17,260 nucleotides of DNA, taken from contig SHUN01000010.1 in the NCBI GenBank assembly GCA_009697495.1, positions 1 through 17,260 on the forward strand, given 5' to 3'. This stretch comes from Bryobacterales bacterium. Lineage in GTDB: Bacteria > Acidobacteriota > Terriglobia > Bryobacterales > Bryobacteraceae. Below the pieces are notes generated by a model. The model was not told the origin of the DNA, searched no databases, and saw nothing but the letters and a program-made list of their open reading frames with translations. The translations under genes were made by a program, and so were the position numbers. Positions 7,219 through 15,000 of the stretch are shown one piece after another (positions within the stretch are counted from its first letter, which is position 1; each line of letters opens with the position of its first letter).

Positions 7219-7849
7219 CTATTCTACTGGGCGAGGCGGTGTAATCTTCCCCATAATTTTTCGGACATACTCCTGCGTTTCGGGGATTGAGGGAATGCCG
7301 CCGGCCGCGTCGACACGGGCGGGCCCGGCGTTGTAGGCGGCCAATGCTTTTGCGATGTCGCCGCCGTAGCGGTCGAGCATTTGTTTCAAATATTACGTTC
7401 CAGCGGTGATGTTTTGGCTGGGGTCAAAGGGATCGGAGACTTGCAGGCTTTCGGCGGTGGATGGCATGAGCTGCATGAGCCCCATGGCACCCACTGGCGA
7501 AACCGCGCAGGGGGAATAGGCCGATTCCGCTTCAACCACGGCCTGAACGAGCCGGGAGTCCATTTTTTGGCGCGCCGCTTCCCGGTCAATTATCGGTTTG
7601 ACCTCGGCCGCGGACGTGGGCGGGCATTCGGGGGGCGGCGGCGACTATAGTTCCGTTACTGTCGGCGAACGGCGGCGGGTAGTTCCGTTGAATGGCTTGT
7701 AGTTGATGCTCTACGCTGAGCTTCTGGCGTTCGATGGCGGAAAGCTGCCTGGTGACCGGCGGCAGTTTCTTTGGAGCCGCGTCTTGCGCCCATCCGCACG
7801 CCAGGCAAAATAGTCCCGCAATGATCATTCTCCGCATCTGTTCTCTCAT
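7219..7849 (-). pseudogene. Lytic transglycosylase (Slt/GEWL fold), broken by a frameshift and a stop
   Basis: Minus-strand gene for a secreted murein lytic transglycosylase. It starts with a signal peptide (MIIAGLFCLACGWAQDA), read from ATG 7849, with ATGs at 7837 or 7828 also possible. That frame stops at 7586. At a run of six C (plus-strand G run 7630-7635) the sense moves to the neighbouring frame: removing one base joins VAAAP to ECPPTSAAEVK. The second frame holds the whole catalytic domain: AVVEAESAYSP with the catalytic Glu codon at 7525-7527, AVSPVGAMGLMQLMPSTA, and LAAYNAGPARV. Inside it a TAA at 7393-7395 interrupts AGT-stop-YLKQML, where relatives have Arg, Lys or an aromatic residue. 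The normal stop is TAG at 7221-7219. Restored length would be about 209 residues. Two independent lesions argue for a true pseudogene rather than a read error. Confidence 0.85.
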
Positions 7850-7921
7850 CGGCAGCGCCGCGCCATCGCAACAGATAAGATTTTTCGGATAGGTTGCGGC
7901 GGCGTTATCCTAAGGGGAGCG

Positions 7922-9886
7922 ATGAGTGCCGTTTTTCCGACGCAGCAACCGTTTCGCCGCCGATCGATTGTGGGCGAACTCCTTGAAGAACGCCAGAATC
8001 TTCGCGACGCCGCCCGTTCGGCGGCCGACCTCAGCGCCCGCGCATTAGTCAAAAAGCAGACGGCGGACGGCTATTGGTGCGGTGAGCTGTTGGCCGACAT
8101 TTCACTGGAATCCGATTACGTTCTGTTGGAATTGTGGCTCCATCCGCCGGAACAGGGCGTGTGGAATCCGCCGTCCAAGCGCCGCTTGGAAAAAGTTTGC
8201 AGACGCATTCTCTCGCAACAAATGGCCGATGGCGGGTGGTGGGTGTACCCGGACGGCCCGGCCGACATCAATTCGACGGTCAAGGCGTACACGGCGCTGC
8301 GGATGTGCGGCCATTCGCCGGACTCGACGCCGATGCGGGCGGCTTGCAACCGCATTCACTCCCTCGGCGGTCTGCAGGCCTGCAACAGTTACACGAAGAT
8401 CAATTTGAGCCTCTTCGGCCTCTATCCGCGGAAGTACGTGCCGACCATCCCGCCGGAGTTGGTTCTGGTCCCCGGCGGGTCCCTTTATATGGGCGGCATG
8501 TTGTACGAGATGGCGTCGTGGACCCGGGCGATTGTGGTGCCGTTGTCGATTGTGCAATCGGTGGGCGGCGTGCGACCGGCGCCGGAGGGGATCAGCGTCG
8601 ACGAATTGATCCTTCCGGGCGTGAGGCTCGGGCTGCCAAAGAGAGACCGGTTCTTGTCGCTCCTTTTTCATCAGGTGGACAAGCTGTTGAAGCTGTGGGA
8701 GCGGCGCGGACATCGGGACGCCCGCACCGCGGCGATCCGGCAGGCCGAGCGCTGGATGCTGGATCATTGCCGGAACAGCGATGGTTTGGGCGCTATCTAT
8801 CCGGCCATACAGTACACCGTGATGGCCTTGGAGGCGCTCAATTATCCGAGTGATCACCCGGATCTGATAGAGGCGAAGGCGCATTTCGAAAGGTTGATTA
8901 CCGAGACCGATGAGGATCTCTATTTTCAACCCTGCTTTTCGCCCGTCTGGGACACCGCTTACGCCGCATTCAGTCTGGCGGAGGCGGGCTACCCGAATGC
9001 AGAGGCGCTGCGCAAATCCGCCGATTGGCTGCTCGCCAAAGAGATCCGCCGCCGGGGCGACTGGGCTGTTAAGCGGCCCCATCTGCACCCCTCCGGCTGG
9101 GCCTTCGAGTTCAACAATGAGCACTACCCCGACATAGATGACACGGCCATGGTGCTGATGTGTCTGGAACATAGCGTGGCCTCCGATCCGGAGAAGCAGC
9201 GCGCCGTGGAAGCGCGGGCTTTGGATTGGCTGAAGGGCATGCAGTCGCGCGACGGCGGCTACGCGGCCTTCGACGCCGATAACGACTGGGGAGTGCTGAA
9301 CTCGATTCCGTTCTCCGATCACAACGCGATGCTGGACCCGACGTGCCCCGACATTACGGGCCGCGTGCTGGAAGCACTGGCGCGGCGCGGCGTGCCGAAA
9401 TCCGACCCCGCCATCCACGGCGCGGTTCGGTATCTGGTGAATAGGCAGGAGAAAAACGGGAGCTGGTATGGGCGTTGGGGCGTTAACTATCTGTACGGAA
9501 CGTTTCTGGCGCTGCGTGGTTTACGGGCGGCCGAATATGACGATCCGAACCTCTACCGGCGCGCGACCGACTGGGTTGTTTCCGTTCAGAACGCCGATGG
9601 CGGGTGGGGCGAGAGCTGTCTGTCCTATGTGCGCGATGAATTCGTCAGCGCGCCGTCGACGCCATCGCAAACTGCCTGGGCGCTGTTGACGATGCACGCT
9701 GCCGGGCGCAAGGAATCGCCATACGCCGAACGAGGCGCGCGGTATTTGATCGACACGCAGAGCGAGGACGGCTCGTGGCCTGAATCGCTGGCGACCGGGA
9801 CCGGTTTCCCGAACGTCTTCTACATGCGATATACAATGTACCGGCATTACTTCCCGCTCTGGGTTCTGGGACTCTACTCACAATGA
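7922..9886 (+). CDS. shc: Squalene-hopene cyclase
   Basis: Terpene cyclase that folds squalene into hopene or diplopterol, the first step to hopanoids; a monotopic inner-membrane enzyme. 654 residues, within the normal 620-690 range. The protonating DxDD motif is DIDDTA, with aspartates at residues 404, 406 and 407. QW-type repeats are scattered through both halves (for example KKQTADGYWCGEL, QQMADGGWWVYP, QSRDGGYAAF, RQEKNGSWYGRWG, QNADGGWGES and TQSEDGSWPE). The ATG is preceded by AAGGGGAG at a 2-nt to 5-nt effective spacing, a good ribosome site. The gene is complete and undamaged. Its stop overlaps the start of the Gfo/Idh gene (ATGA). No other hopanoid genes (hpnCDE, hpnH) are present here, so squalene synthesis is encoded elsewhere. 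Confidence 0.96.
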   Translation: MSAVFPTQQPFRRRSIVGELLEERQNLRDAARSAADLSARALVKKQTADGYWCGELLADISLESDYVLLELWLHPPEQGVWNPPSKRRLEKVCRRILSQQMADGGWWVYPDGPADINSTVKAYTALRMCGHSPDSTPMRAACNRIHSLGGLQACNSYTKINLSLFGLYPRKYVPTIPPELVLVPGGSLYMGGMLYEMASWTRAIVVPLSIVQSVGGVRPAPEGISVDELILPGVRLGLPKRDRFLSLLFHQVDKLLKLWERRGHRDARTAAIRQAERWMLDHCRNSDGLGAIYPAIQYTVMALEALNYPSDHPDLIEAKAHFERLITETDEDLYFQPCFSPVWDTAYAAFSLAEAGYPNAEALRKSADWLLAKEIRRRGDWAVKRPHLHPSGWAFEFNNEHYPDIDDTAMVLMCLEHSVASDPEKQRAVEARALDWLKGMQSRDGGYAAFDADNDWGVLNSIPFSDHNAMLDPTCPDITGRVLEALARRGVPKSDPAIHGAVRYLVNRQEKNGSWYGRWGVNYLYGTFLALRGLRAAEYDDPNLYRRATDWVVSVQNADGGWGESCLSYVRDEFVSAPSTPSQTAWALLTMHAAGRKESPYAERGARYLIDTQSEDGSWPESLATGTGFPNVFYMRYTMYRHYFPLWVLGLYSQ

Positions 9887-11175
9887 CACGACGCACACTG
9901 CTCGCCGCTACCGCCCTTTCCGCCTCCCGCGTCCGAGGGGCGAATGAGAAGGTGAATGTTACATTGATCGGACTCGGCGGACGCGGCCGGGACCACGCGA
10001 ATTTCTATGCGCAGGTAGCCGCGGCGAATATTGCCGGTATCTGCGATGTGAACCAGGCGGCTCGGGAGCGAGGCGTGGCGCTGGTGGAGAAGCTGACCGG
10101 CCGCAAGCCGAAAGAGTATTCGGATATGCGGCAGGTTTTCGACGATAAAAGCGTTGACGCCGTTTCCATGGCGACGCCGAATCACTGGCACGCGCTGGGG
10201 ACAATCTGGGCCTGTCAGGCGGGCAAGGATGTCTATTGCGAGAAACCGGCCAGCCATAACATATTTGAGGGCCGGCAGATGATTGCCGCCGCGCGTAAGT
10301 ACGGGCGGATGGTGCAGGTGGGGTCGCAGAGCCGTTCGATCGCGCATAAGATTGAAGCCATCCGGATGCTGCGTGAAGGCGTGATTGGCAAGGTCTATCT
10401 GGCCAAAGGGCTTTGTTATAAGCGGCGTAAGTCGATTGGGCGGAAGCCGGATCTGCCAACGCCGCCGGCGGGAGTCGATTGGAATACTTTCCTGGGACCG
10501 GCGCCGCTCAGGCCGTTTAATGAGAATCGTTTTGCCTATAACTGGCACTGGTTCTGGGATACCGGCAATGGCGATATCGGGAATCAGGGCGTGCATGAAA
10601 TGGACATTGCGCGATGGGGCCTGGGGAAATCGGAACTGCCGAAGAGCGTGTACTCATTCGGAGGTAAGTTCATTTACGACGATGACCAGGAGACGCCGAA
10701 CACGCAGACGGCTATCTTCGATTACGGCGACGCGCAGATGGAGTTCGAAGTGCGCGGATTAATTACTCCGGAGGAAGGGAAGCTGGCCATTCGCGGCGGT
10801 AACACCGTGGGTAACATTTTCTTCGGCAGTGAGGGCGTGTTAGTCGTGGATCTAATGGGGTATCAGGTTTACAAAGGGGAAGAGCAGACCAAGGTGATGG
10901 ATGTTCGCTACAAGGAGCCGCGTGCGTGGGACACGGCGCCGCACATGGCAAATTTTGTGGAGGCGGTGAAGAGCCGGAAGACAGCGGAACTGCATGCCGA
11001 AATCGAGATTGGCGCAGGGGCGGCCGCGCTATGCCACATGGCGAATATCAGTTATCGGCTGGGCCGAAAGCTGGCTTTTGATCCGAAATTGATGCGGTTC
11101 ATCGGTGATGCCGAGGCGAACCGGATGATTACCCGGGAGTATCGACGACCGTATGTTGTGCCGGAGAAAGTCTAG
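9883..11175 (+). CDS. Tat-type Gfo/Idh/MocA family oxidoreductase
   Basis: 430-residue NAD(P)-dependent dehydrogenase family member. The N-terminus MTRRTLLAATALSASRVRGA has twin arginines and a short hydrophobic stretch, like the shortened Tat signals of many exported Gfo/Idh proteins of Acidobacteriota and Planctomycetota. The Rossmann motif GLGGRGRDHA follows, then ATPNHWHALGTIWACQAGK and the catalytic/cofactor EKP at residues 120-122. The C-terminal domain contains the HEMDIARWGLG segment with a conserved His. Relatives act on sugars, inositols or glycosides, some with tightly bound cofactor in the periplasm; the substrate here cannot be read from sequence. The start overlaps the shc stop by 4 bp, so the two are co-translated, though a link to hopanoid chemistry is not established. 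The stop overlaps that of the convergent gene. Confidence 0.9.
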   Translation: MTRRTLLAATALSASRVRGANEKVNVTLIGLGGRGRDHANFYAQVAAANIAGICDVNQAARERGVALVEKLTGRKPKEYSDMRQVFDDKSVDAVSMATPNHWHALGTIWACQAGKDVYCEKPASHNIFEGRQMIAAARKYGRMVQVGSQSRSIAHKIEAIRMLREGVIGKVYLAKGLCYKRRKSIGRKPDLPTPPAGVDWNTFLGPAPLRPFNENRFAYNWHWFWDTGNGDIGNQGVHEMDIARWGLGKSELPKSVYSFGGKFIYDDDQETPNTQTAIFDYGDAQMEFEVRGLITPEEGKLAIRGGNTVGNIFFGSEGVLVVDLMGYQVYKGEEQTKVMDVRYKEPRAWDTAPHMANFVEAVKSRKTAELHAEIEIGAGAAALCHMANISYRLGRKLAFDPKLMRFIGDAEANRMITREYRRPYVVPEKV

Positions 11176-11798
11176 CCGGCTTTGCACATGCCGAATTCGT
11201 TTGCGGCTTTAAGGCGCGGATCTTGCCGTGTAAGCTTGCCGACCGCTTTGCGGGGGATGAGCTGCGTGTGGGAAACGGTGGTGAGGTAATTGGGAATGTG
11301 CCAGGGATGCTCTTCAGAAGTCATCCAGCCGGTGCGGTCGAATTGCGATAAGTTAATTGGCCGTGAGTAACCGCGCAGCGTACGTTCGCCGCTGGAATTG
11401 AAATAATGTTCGAAGTAGGACATCGCTAACTCGCGGAGCGTTTTGTAGACAGGCTCGCGGTAGCGCAGGCCGGAGTAATTGGATTTGGCGATGGCACCCC
11501 AGAGTCCGTCCCGGCGGAAGAGGGTGATGACATGGTCGTCATCGCGTTGGGCCTGGAGATCCAGGACCAGGGGCGGGTGGCCCAGAAGGCGAAGTGCCGT
11601 GGCGGCTAACAGCGACCCCTCCACGCAGTGACCGCGGCGCTCCCGGAGGAGGAGGCGAGGGGAACGGCACGAGACGCTGGGATCGTAGGCGATCTCCTCG
11701 TCCAGGAATCGCTGAATCTTCTCCGGAGAAACTAGTTTGCGGAAGACAGCGCGCTCTTGGCGAGTAAATTGAAGGGGATCGGCGATAAGGCCCAGCAT
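11172..11798 (-). CDS. Transglutaminase-like cysteine-hydrolase fold protein
   Basis: 208-residue protein with the papain/transglutaminase-like core layout: a Cys in RRGHCVEGSLLAATALRLLG (C58) at the start of a helix, a His in DDDHVITLF (H89) on the next strand, and GLWGAIAKSNYSG after it, where the third residue of the triad (Asp/Asn, perhaps N107) would sit. The pattern fits transglutaminase-core domains of bacteria, which act as peptidases or amidases, but the third residue is unsure and no partner is known. No signal peptide or membrane segment is seen, so cytoplasmic. It lies 51 nt downstream of the PEP-CTERM lipoprotein gene on the same strand and may be cotranscribed with it. It meets the Gfo/Idh gene tail to tail with both stops in CTAG (11172-11175). 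Confidence 0.65.
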   Translation of the reverse strand: MLGLIADPLQFTRQERAVFRKLVSPEKIQRFLDEEIAYDPSVSCRSPRLLLRERRGHCVEGSLLAATALRLLGHPPLVLDLQAQRDDDHVITLFRRDGLWGAIAKSNYSGLRYREPVYKTLRELAMSYFEHYFNSSGERTLRGYSRPINLSQFDRTGWMTSEEHPWHIPNYLTTVSHTQLIPRKAVGKLTRQDPRLKAANEFGMCKAG

Positions 11799-11849
11799 AG
11801 GTGACTCTTCGTAATGTACCCCAACGCCAGGCGCGGATAAAGAGAATAA

Positions 11850-13040
11850 TTAGAAGTTTCGACGGAATAGGCCGAGAGCGATACCGGTCAGGCCAAGGGC
11901 GATCAGGACCCAGGCGCCGGGCTCAGGCACCTGGGTGTCAGGCGGCGGAGAAGAAAGACGCGGGGGGCCGGGGGGCGGTGAATTTGACGGCAGGGGGGCG
12001 AAGAGCTGTGCTGGACCCGGCGGGGGTGTGTTTGGCTGCGGATTCGATGGTGGCGGGCCATCTCTGGGAGGGGGGTGAAACGGCTGTGGCGATTGCGTCG
12101 GCGTCGGCGGGTGTTCCCATACATTGCCGAGAGTAAAGGGCGCCGGCGTCACATTGAGCGGTTCGGGAGGAAATAGGAGGGAAGAAATCACTAGCGGCGG
12201 GGCGACTTCGATGTGTGTCGAGGTGGTCGAAATCGGTCCAAATATTGGGGCGGTGGCCGTAGGTTCCGGAGTGTCGGCGGGCGGTGAAGCGCTCGGCGGC
12301 GTGGTAGGCGGCGCTCCGCCACCGCTGAGGACGACCACACCGAATACCGGGCTGGAGCTTCCGCCGACCGTCCATACGGGCGGCAACATCTCTTGTGGAT
12401 CGGGCGCCGGTAAGACGCTGGTCATCCCCACGTTGGTCCCGAGTTGTTTTGGATTATGGAGTATTTCGGTTTCAATTGCCGGCTCGGCCGGCAGGGCGGG
12501 GGAACGCATCAGTTGCGCCTCGCGGACCGGTTGATCCATGGCGAGTTCCAGTGGTTCGACGTCCACCGGCGCCACAGGCTGCCTGGGCGTGAACGAAATC
12601 AGGTTTCCGCAACGGCCGCGAACCATGAATTGGCCGTCAGTGAGTACCGTTTCCCCAGCCTGGATCGTAACCATTCCGCGGGTCCAATAGACCTTATCCC
12701 GGATGCGGTAGCTGACGTAGCCCCGGCGATCGGCTGGCAGCGTTTCCGCCCGGAACGCGGACGGTTTCAAGCCTGCGTAATGAGCCGCCACCACCGGGTC
12801 ACCCTGCATCGCTTCCCGCATTGTCAGCGGTGAGGTAACGCCGCCAGAGACCACTGACCACGGAAAGACCCATCGTTTGGAGGGATAGGCAGGCACCGTT
12901 GCGATGCTGGCCTTCGTCTCGGGATTGGGGGCGGTTGTGGTGGCGCTCCGGCAACCGGCTAGCAGCACGGCCAGGACCATCGTTAATAATGGGGCCGCCG
13001 CCGGGGGCCGCAACCGGCCTTTGCGCTTTTGTCCTATCAT
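11850..13040 (-). CDS. Proline-rich lipoprotein with C-terminal PEP-CTERM sorting signal
   Basis: 396 residues. The N-terminus (basic start, then APLLTMVLAVLLAGC) is a lipoprotein signal with a LAGC lipobox and acylated Cys at residue 30. A folded part of about residues 55-155 includes GYVSYRIRDKVYWTRG and VRGRCGNLISF (Cys 144). A long Pro/Ser/Thr-rich linker (about 255-370, many PPP runs) follows. The last 26 residues begin VPEPGAW, continue with a hydrophobic helix (VLIALGLTGIALGLF) and end RRNF: a canonical PEP-CTERM signal recognised by exosortase, normally for export with exopolysaccharide. Having both a lipobox and a PEP-CTERM tail is unusual. The exosortase gene is not in the window. 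GGAAA, part of the last upstream repeat unit, could serve as ribosome site. The function of the folded domain is unknown. Confidence 0.82.
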   Translation of the reverse strand: MIGQKRKGRLRPPAAAPLLTMVLAVLLAGCRSATTTAPNPETKASIATVPAYPSKRWVFPWSVVSGGVTSPLTMREAMQGDPVVAAHYAGLKPSAFRAETLPADRRGYVSYRIRDKVYWTRGMVTIQAGETVLTDGQFMVRGRCGNLISFTPRQPVAPVDVEPLELAMDQPVREAQLMRSPALPAEPAIETEILHNPKQLGTNVGMTSVLPAPDPQEMLPPVWTVGGSSSPVFGVVVLSGGGAPPTTPPSASPPADTPEPTATAPIFGPISTTSTHIEVAPPLVISSLLFPPEPLNVTPAPFTLGNVWEHPPTPTQSPQPFHPPPRDGPPPSNPQPNTPPPGPAQLFAPLPSNSPPPGPPRLSSPPPDTQVPEPGAWVLIALGLTGIALGLFRRNF

Positions 13041-13041
13041 A

Positions 13042-13092
13042 TGAATTTCCAGCGGAAGGGAATTTCCAGCGAAAGGGAATTTCCAGCGGAAG
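13042..13092. repeat. Three tandem 17-bp repeats directly upstream of the lipoprotein start
   Basis: Units TGAATTTCCAGCGGAAG (13042-13058), GGAATTTCCAGCGAAAG (13059-13075) and GGAATTTCCAGCGGAAG (13076-13092), period 17, each differing at no more than one position from the consensus. Read on the minus strand each unit carries GGAAATTCC, and the unit next to the gene places GGAAA about 5 nt before the lipoprotein ATG, so the array supplies the ribosome-binding site in repeated form. It lies in the divergent gap with msrQ. Copy-number change could move promoter and start spacing. Confidence 0.85.
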
Positions 13093-13159
13093 CGCCCTCC
13101 AGAAGTTCTTTTAGGCCGGTTGGGGAATAATATGAGTAGAAATTGAGGATACTCCTTGT

Positions 13160-13759
13160 GTGAATCGAATTTGGAATAGCCGTTTTGCCAAACCCGCTGT
13201 CTTCTTGCTGTGTCTTCTGCCGCTGGTCCTATTGGCGTTGCGCTGGCACAACAACGAACTCGGCATCAACCGCCTGGAAACCGTGGCCCGATACACCGGG
13301 AACTGGGCGCTTCGATTTCTGCTGCTGAGCCTCTGTATTACGCCGCTACGCCGGTTGCTGGGGCAGAACGGACTCATTCGGTTTCGCCGCATGATCGGCC
13401 TGCAGGCGTTTTTCTACGGCTGTCTCCATGCTCTGCACTACTTTTGGGTGGATGTGCAGTGGAACATGGAAATTATCCGGGAGGACTTGACGATTCGGCG
13501 GTTCTTCATCGCCGGTATGCTCGCTTTGGCGCTGATGGCGCCGTTGGCAGCCACCAGTTTCAACGCGGCGGTTCGCTGGATGGGCGGAAAGCGCTGGCAG
13601 CTGTTGCACAGGCTCGCCTACGGTGCGGCGATGGCGGGAGTCGTTCACTTTTTTTGGCAGGGGAAAGCGGCGCTTTGGACGCCGATTTATTACGGAATGG
13701 TCCTCGGCGCACTTTTGTTGTACCGGGGCGTCTACTGGATACGCCAGCGAATGGCGTAG
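13160..13759 (+). CDS. msrQ: MsrQ, heme-binding membrane subunit of the methionine sulfoxide reductase MsrPQ
   Basis: Inner-membrane b-type heme protein that passes electrons from the quinone pool or flavin to periplasmic MsrP, which repairs oxidised Met. 199 residues with about six membrane helices. Histidines H90 (GCLHALHYF), H150 (QLLHRLAYG) and H163 (GVVHFFW) sit where the heme ligands of the E. coli protein lie, shifted by one. Other family features are RYTGNWALRFLLLSL, TPLRRL and RFRRMIGL. The start is GTG at 13160, with GAGG (13145-13148) 11 nt upstream; there is no better in-frame ATG before the first helix. msrP, usually adjacent, is absent on both sides. The gap upstream (13093-13159) is shared with the divergent lipoprotein gene. 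Confidence 0.9.
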   Translation: MNRIWNSRFAKPAVFLLCLLPLVLLALRWHNNELGINRLETVARYTGNWALRFLLLSLCITPLRRLLGQNGLIRFRRMIGLQAFFYGCLHALHYFWVDVQWNMEIIREDLTIRRFFIAGMLALALMAPLAATSFNAAVRWMGGKRWQLLHRLAYGAAMAGVVHFFWQGKAALWTPIYYGMVLGALLLYRGVYWIRQRMA

Positions 13760-13833
13760 AAAAGGCGAATAGATGGACGGCAATGCGAGCAGTGGGAGGA
13801 GTGAACCCTCCGCCCCAGCTAAAATAGAAACAC

Positions 13834-15000
13834 GTGCAACGCCCTTCCCTTCGGATTCAACGCCGGGCCGCGGATCGTCTCGCCGCCGGTCATGTCTGGG
13901 TTTACGCCTCCGACATCGACCGTCCCGAAAACGCCCGGCCCGGAGACACGGTCACGGTCCTTGACCACCGCGGACTGCCGCTCGGTACAGCGCATTTCAG
14001 CGCTTCCTCGCAGATTGCGCTCCGGATGTTTTCCAACCAGGTCGAACCCCTCGACGAGGCCTTCTACCGAACGCGCTTGGCCGCCGCGATCGCTCATCGC
14101 CGCAAAGCCGTCAGGAACTCCAACGCCTTTCGGCTCGTTTTTAGCGAAGCCGACCGGTTGCCCGGTCTAATTGTCGATCAATACGATGACACACTCGTCA
14201 TCCAAACTCTGACGCAGGGCATGGACCGCGCGCAGTCCGTCATCGTGATGCTCCTGGAAGAACTCCTCTCCCCGAGGGGCATTTGGGAGCGTAACGACGT
14301 TCCGGTACGCACGAAGGAACAACTCCCGTTCCGCGGCGGCCCGCTAACGGGCACCCCGGCTCCTACCGTCGAAGTCGAAATGAACGGCGTTGTTTTTCAC
14401 GCCGACCTCGCCGCCGGCCAGAAGACCGGCGTCTACCTCGATCAGCGGGAGAACTACGTGGCGGCCGCCCGTTGGGCCCACGGCGAAGCGTTGGATTGTT
14501 TTACGTCTACCGGCGGCTTCGCGCTCCATCTTGCCGGGGCTTGTACAACGGTCGAAGCCGTCGACTCGGGTGCCGCCGCCCTTGCCGCCGCCGGCCGGAA
14601 CCGGGAGCGGAATGGGATCCAAAATATACGCTTCGTGGAAGCCGACGTCTTCGATCTACTCTCCAGCCACCGCTCGGCGGCCCGCCGATTCCAGACGATC
14701 GTGCTCGATCCACCGGCATTCGCCAAGACCAGAGCCACTCTCGATGGCGCCGCGCGAGGATATAAGGAGATCAATCTCAGAGCATTACAGCTTTTGGACC
14801 CTGGGGGGATACTGGTTACGTGTTCGTGCTCCCACCACATGAGTGAAGTGATGCTCCTCGAAGCGGTCACAGAGGCTGCGCGGGACTCCCGCCGCACCCT
14901 ACGCCTTCTCGAACGGCGCACCCAAGCATCGGACCACCCCATCCTTCCCGCAATTCCTGAAACGCACTACCTGAAATGCCTGATTCTGGAGGTTCTCTAA
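13834..15000 (+). CDS. rlmI: RlmI-type 23S rRNA (cytosine-C5)-methyltransferase
   Basis: Class I SAM-dependent methyltransferase, 388 residues, typical for RlmI (m5C1962 of 23S rRNA in E. coli). The N-terminus is a PUA RNA-binding domain (LRIQRRAADRLAAGHVWVY). The middle domain has SEADRLPGLIVDQY. The catalytic domain has GQKTGVYLDQREN, DCFTSTGGFALHLA for SAM, LDPPAFAK (D292-K298) and VTCSCSHHM, with the expected catalytic cysteine(s) C330/C332. Start is GTG at 13834, supported because the PUA domain begins within five residues. No Shine-Dalgarno is visible; TAAAAT (13820-13825) lies 8 nt before GTG and may be a -10 box giving a nearly leaderless message. RlmI and its paralogues share this layout, so the exact cytosine target is inferred. 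Confidence 0.9.
   Translation: MQRPSLRIQRRAADRLAAGHVWVYASDIDRPENARPGDTVTVLDHRGLPLGTAHFSASSQIALRMFSNQVEPLDEAFYRTRLAAAIAHRRKAVRNSNAFRLVFSEADRLPGLIVDQYDDTLVIQTLTQGMDRAQSVIVMLLEELLSPRGIWERNDVPVRTKEQLPFRGGPLTGTPAPTVEVEMNGVVFHADLAAGQKTGVYLDQRENYVAAARWAHGEALDCFTSTGGFALHLAGACTTVEAVDSGAAALAAAGRNRERNGIQNIRFVEADVFDLLSSHRSAARRFQTIVLDPPAFAKTRATLDGAARGYKEINLRALQLLDPGGILVTCSCSHHMSEVMLLEAVTEAARDSRRTLRLLERRTQASDHPILPAIPETHYLKCLILEVL

Noticed and set aside
7630..7635. Programmed ribosomal frameshift at the six-C run of the transglycosylase gene
   Set aside because: The downstream frame has its own nonsense codon in a conserved segment, so a frameshift would still not yield a whole enzyme.
8102..9418. Long minus-strand open frame (438 codons) opposite squalene-hopene cyclase
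   Set aside because: Antisense shadow of shc; the plus strand carries the DxDD and QW motifs and an intact full-length protein.
13042..13092. CRISPR array
   Set aside because: Units are head-to-tail with no spacers, only 17 bp long, and no cas gene is present.
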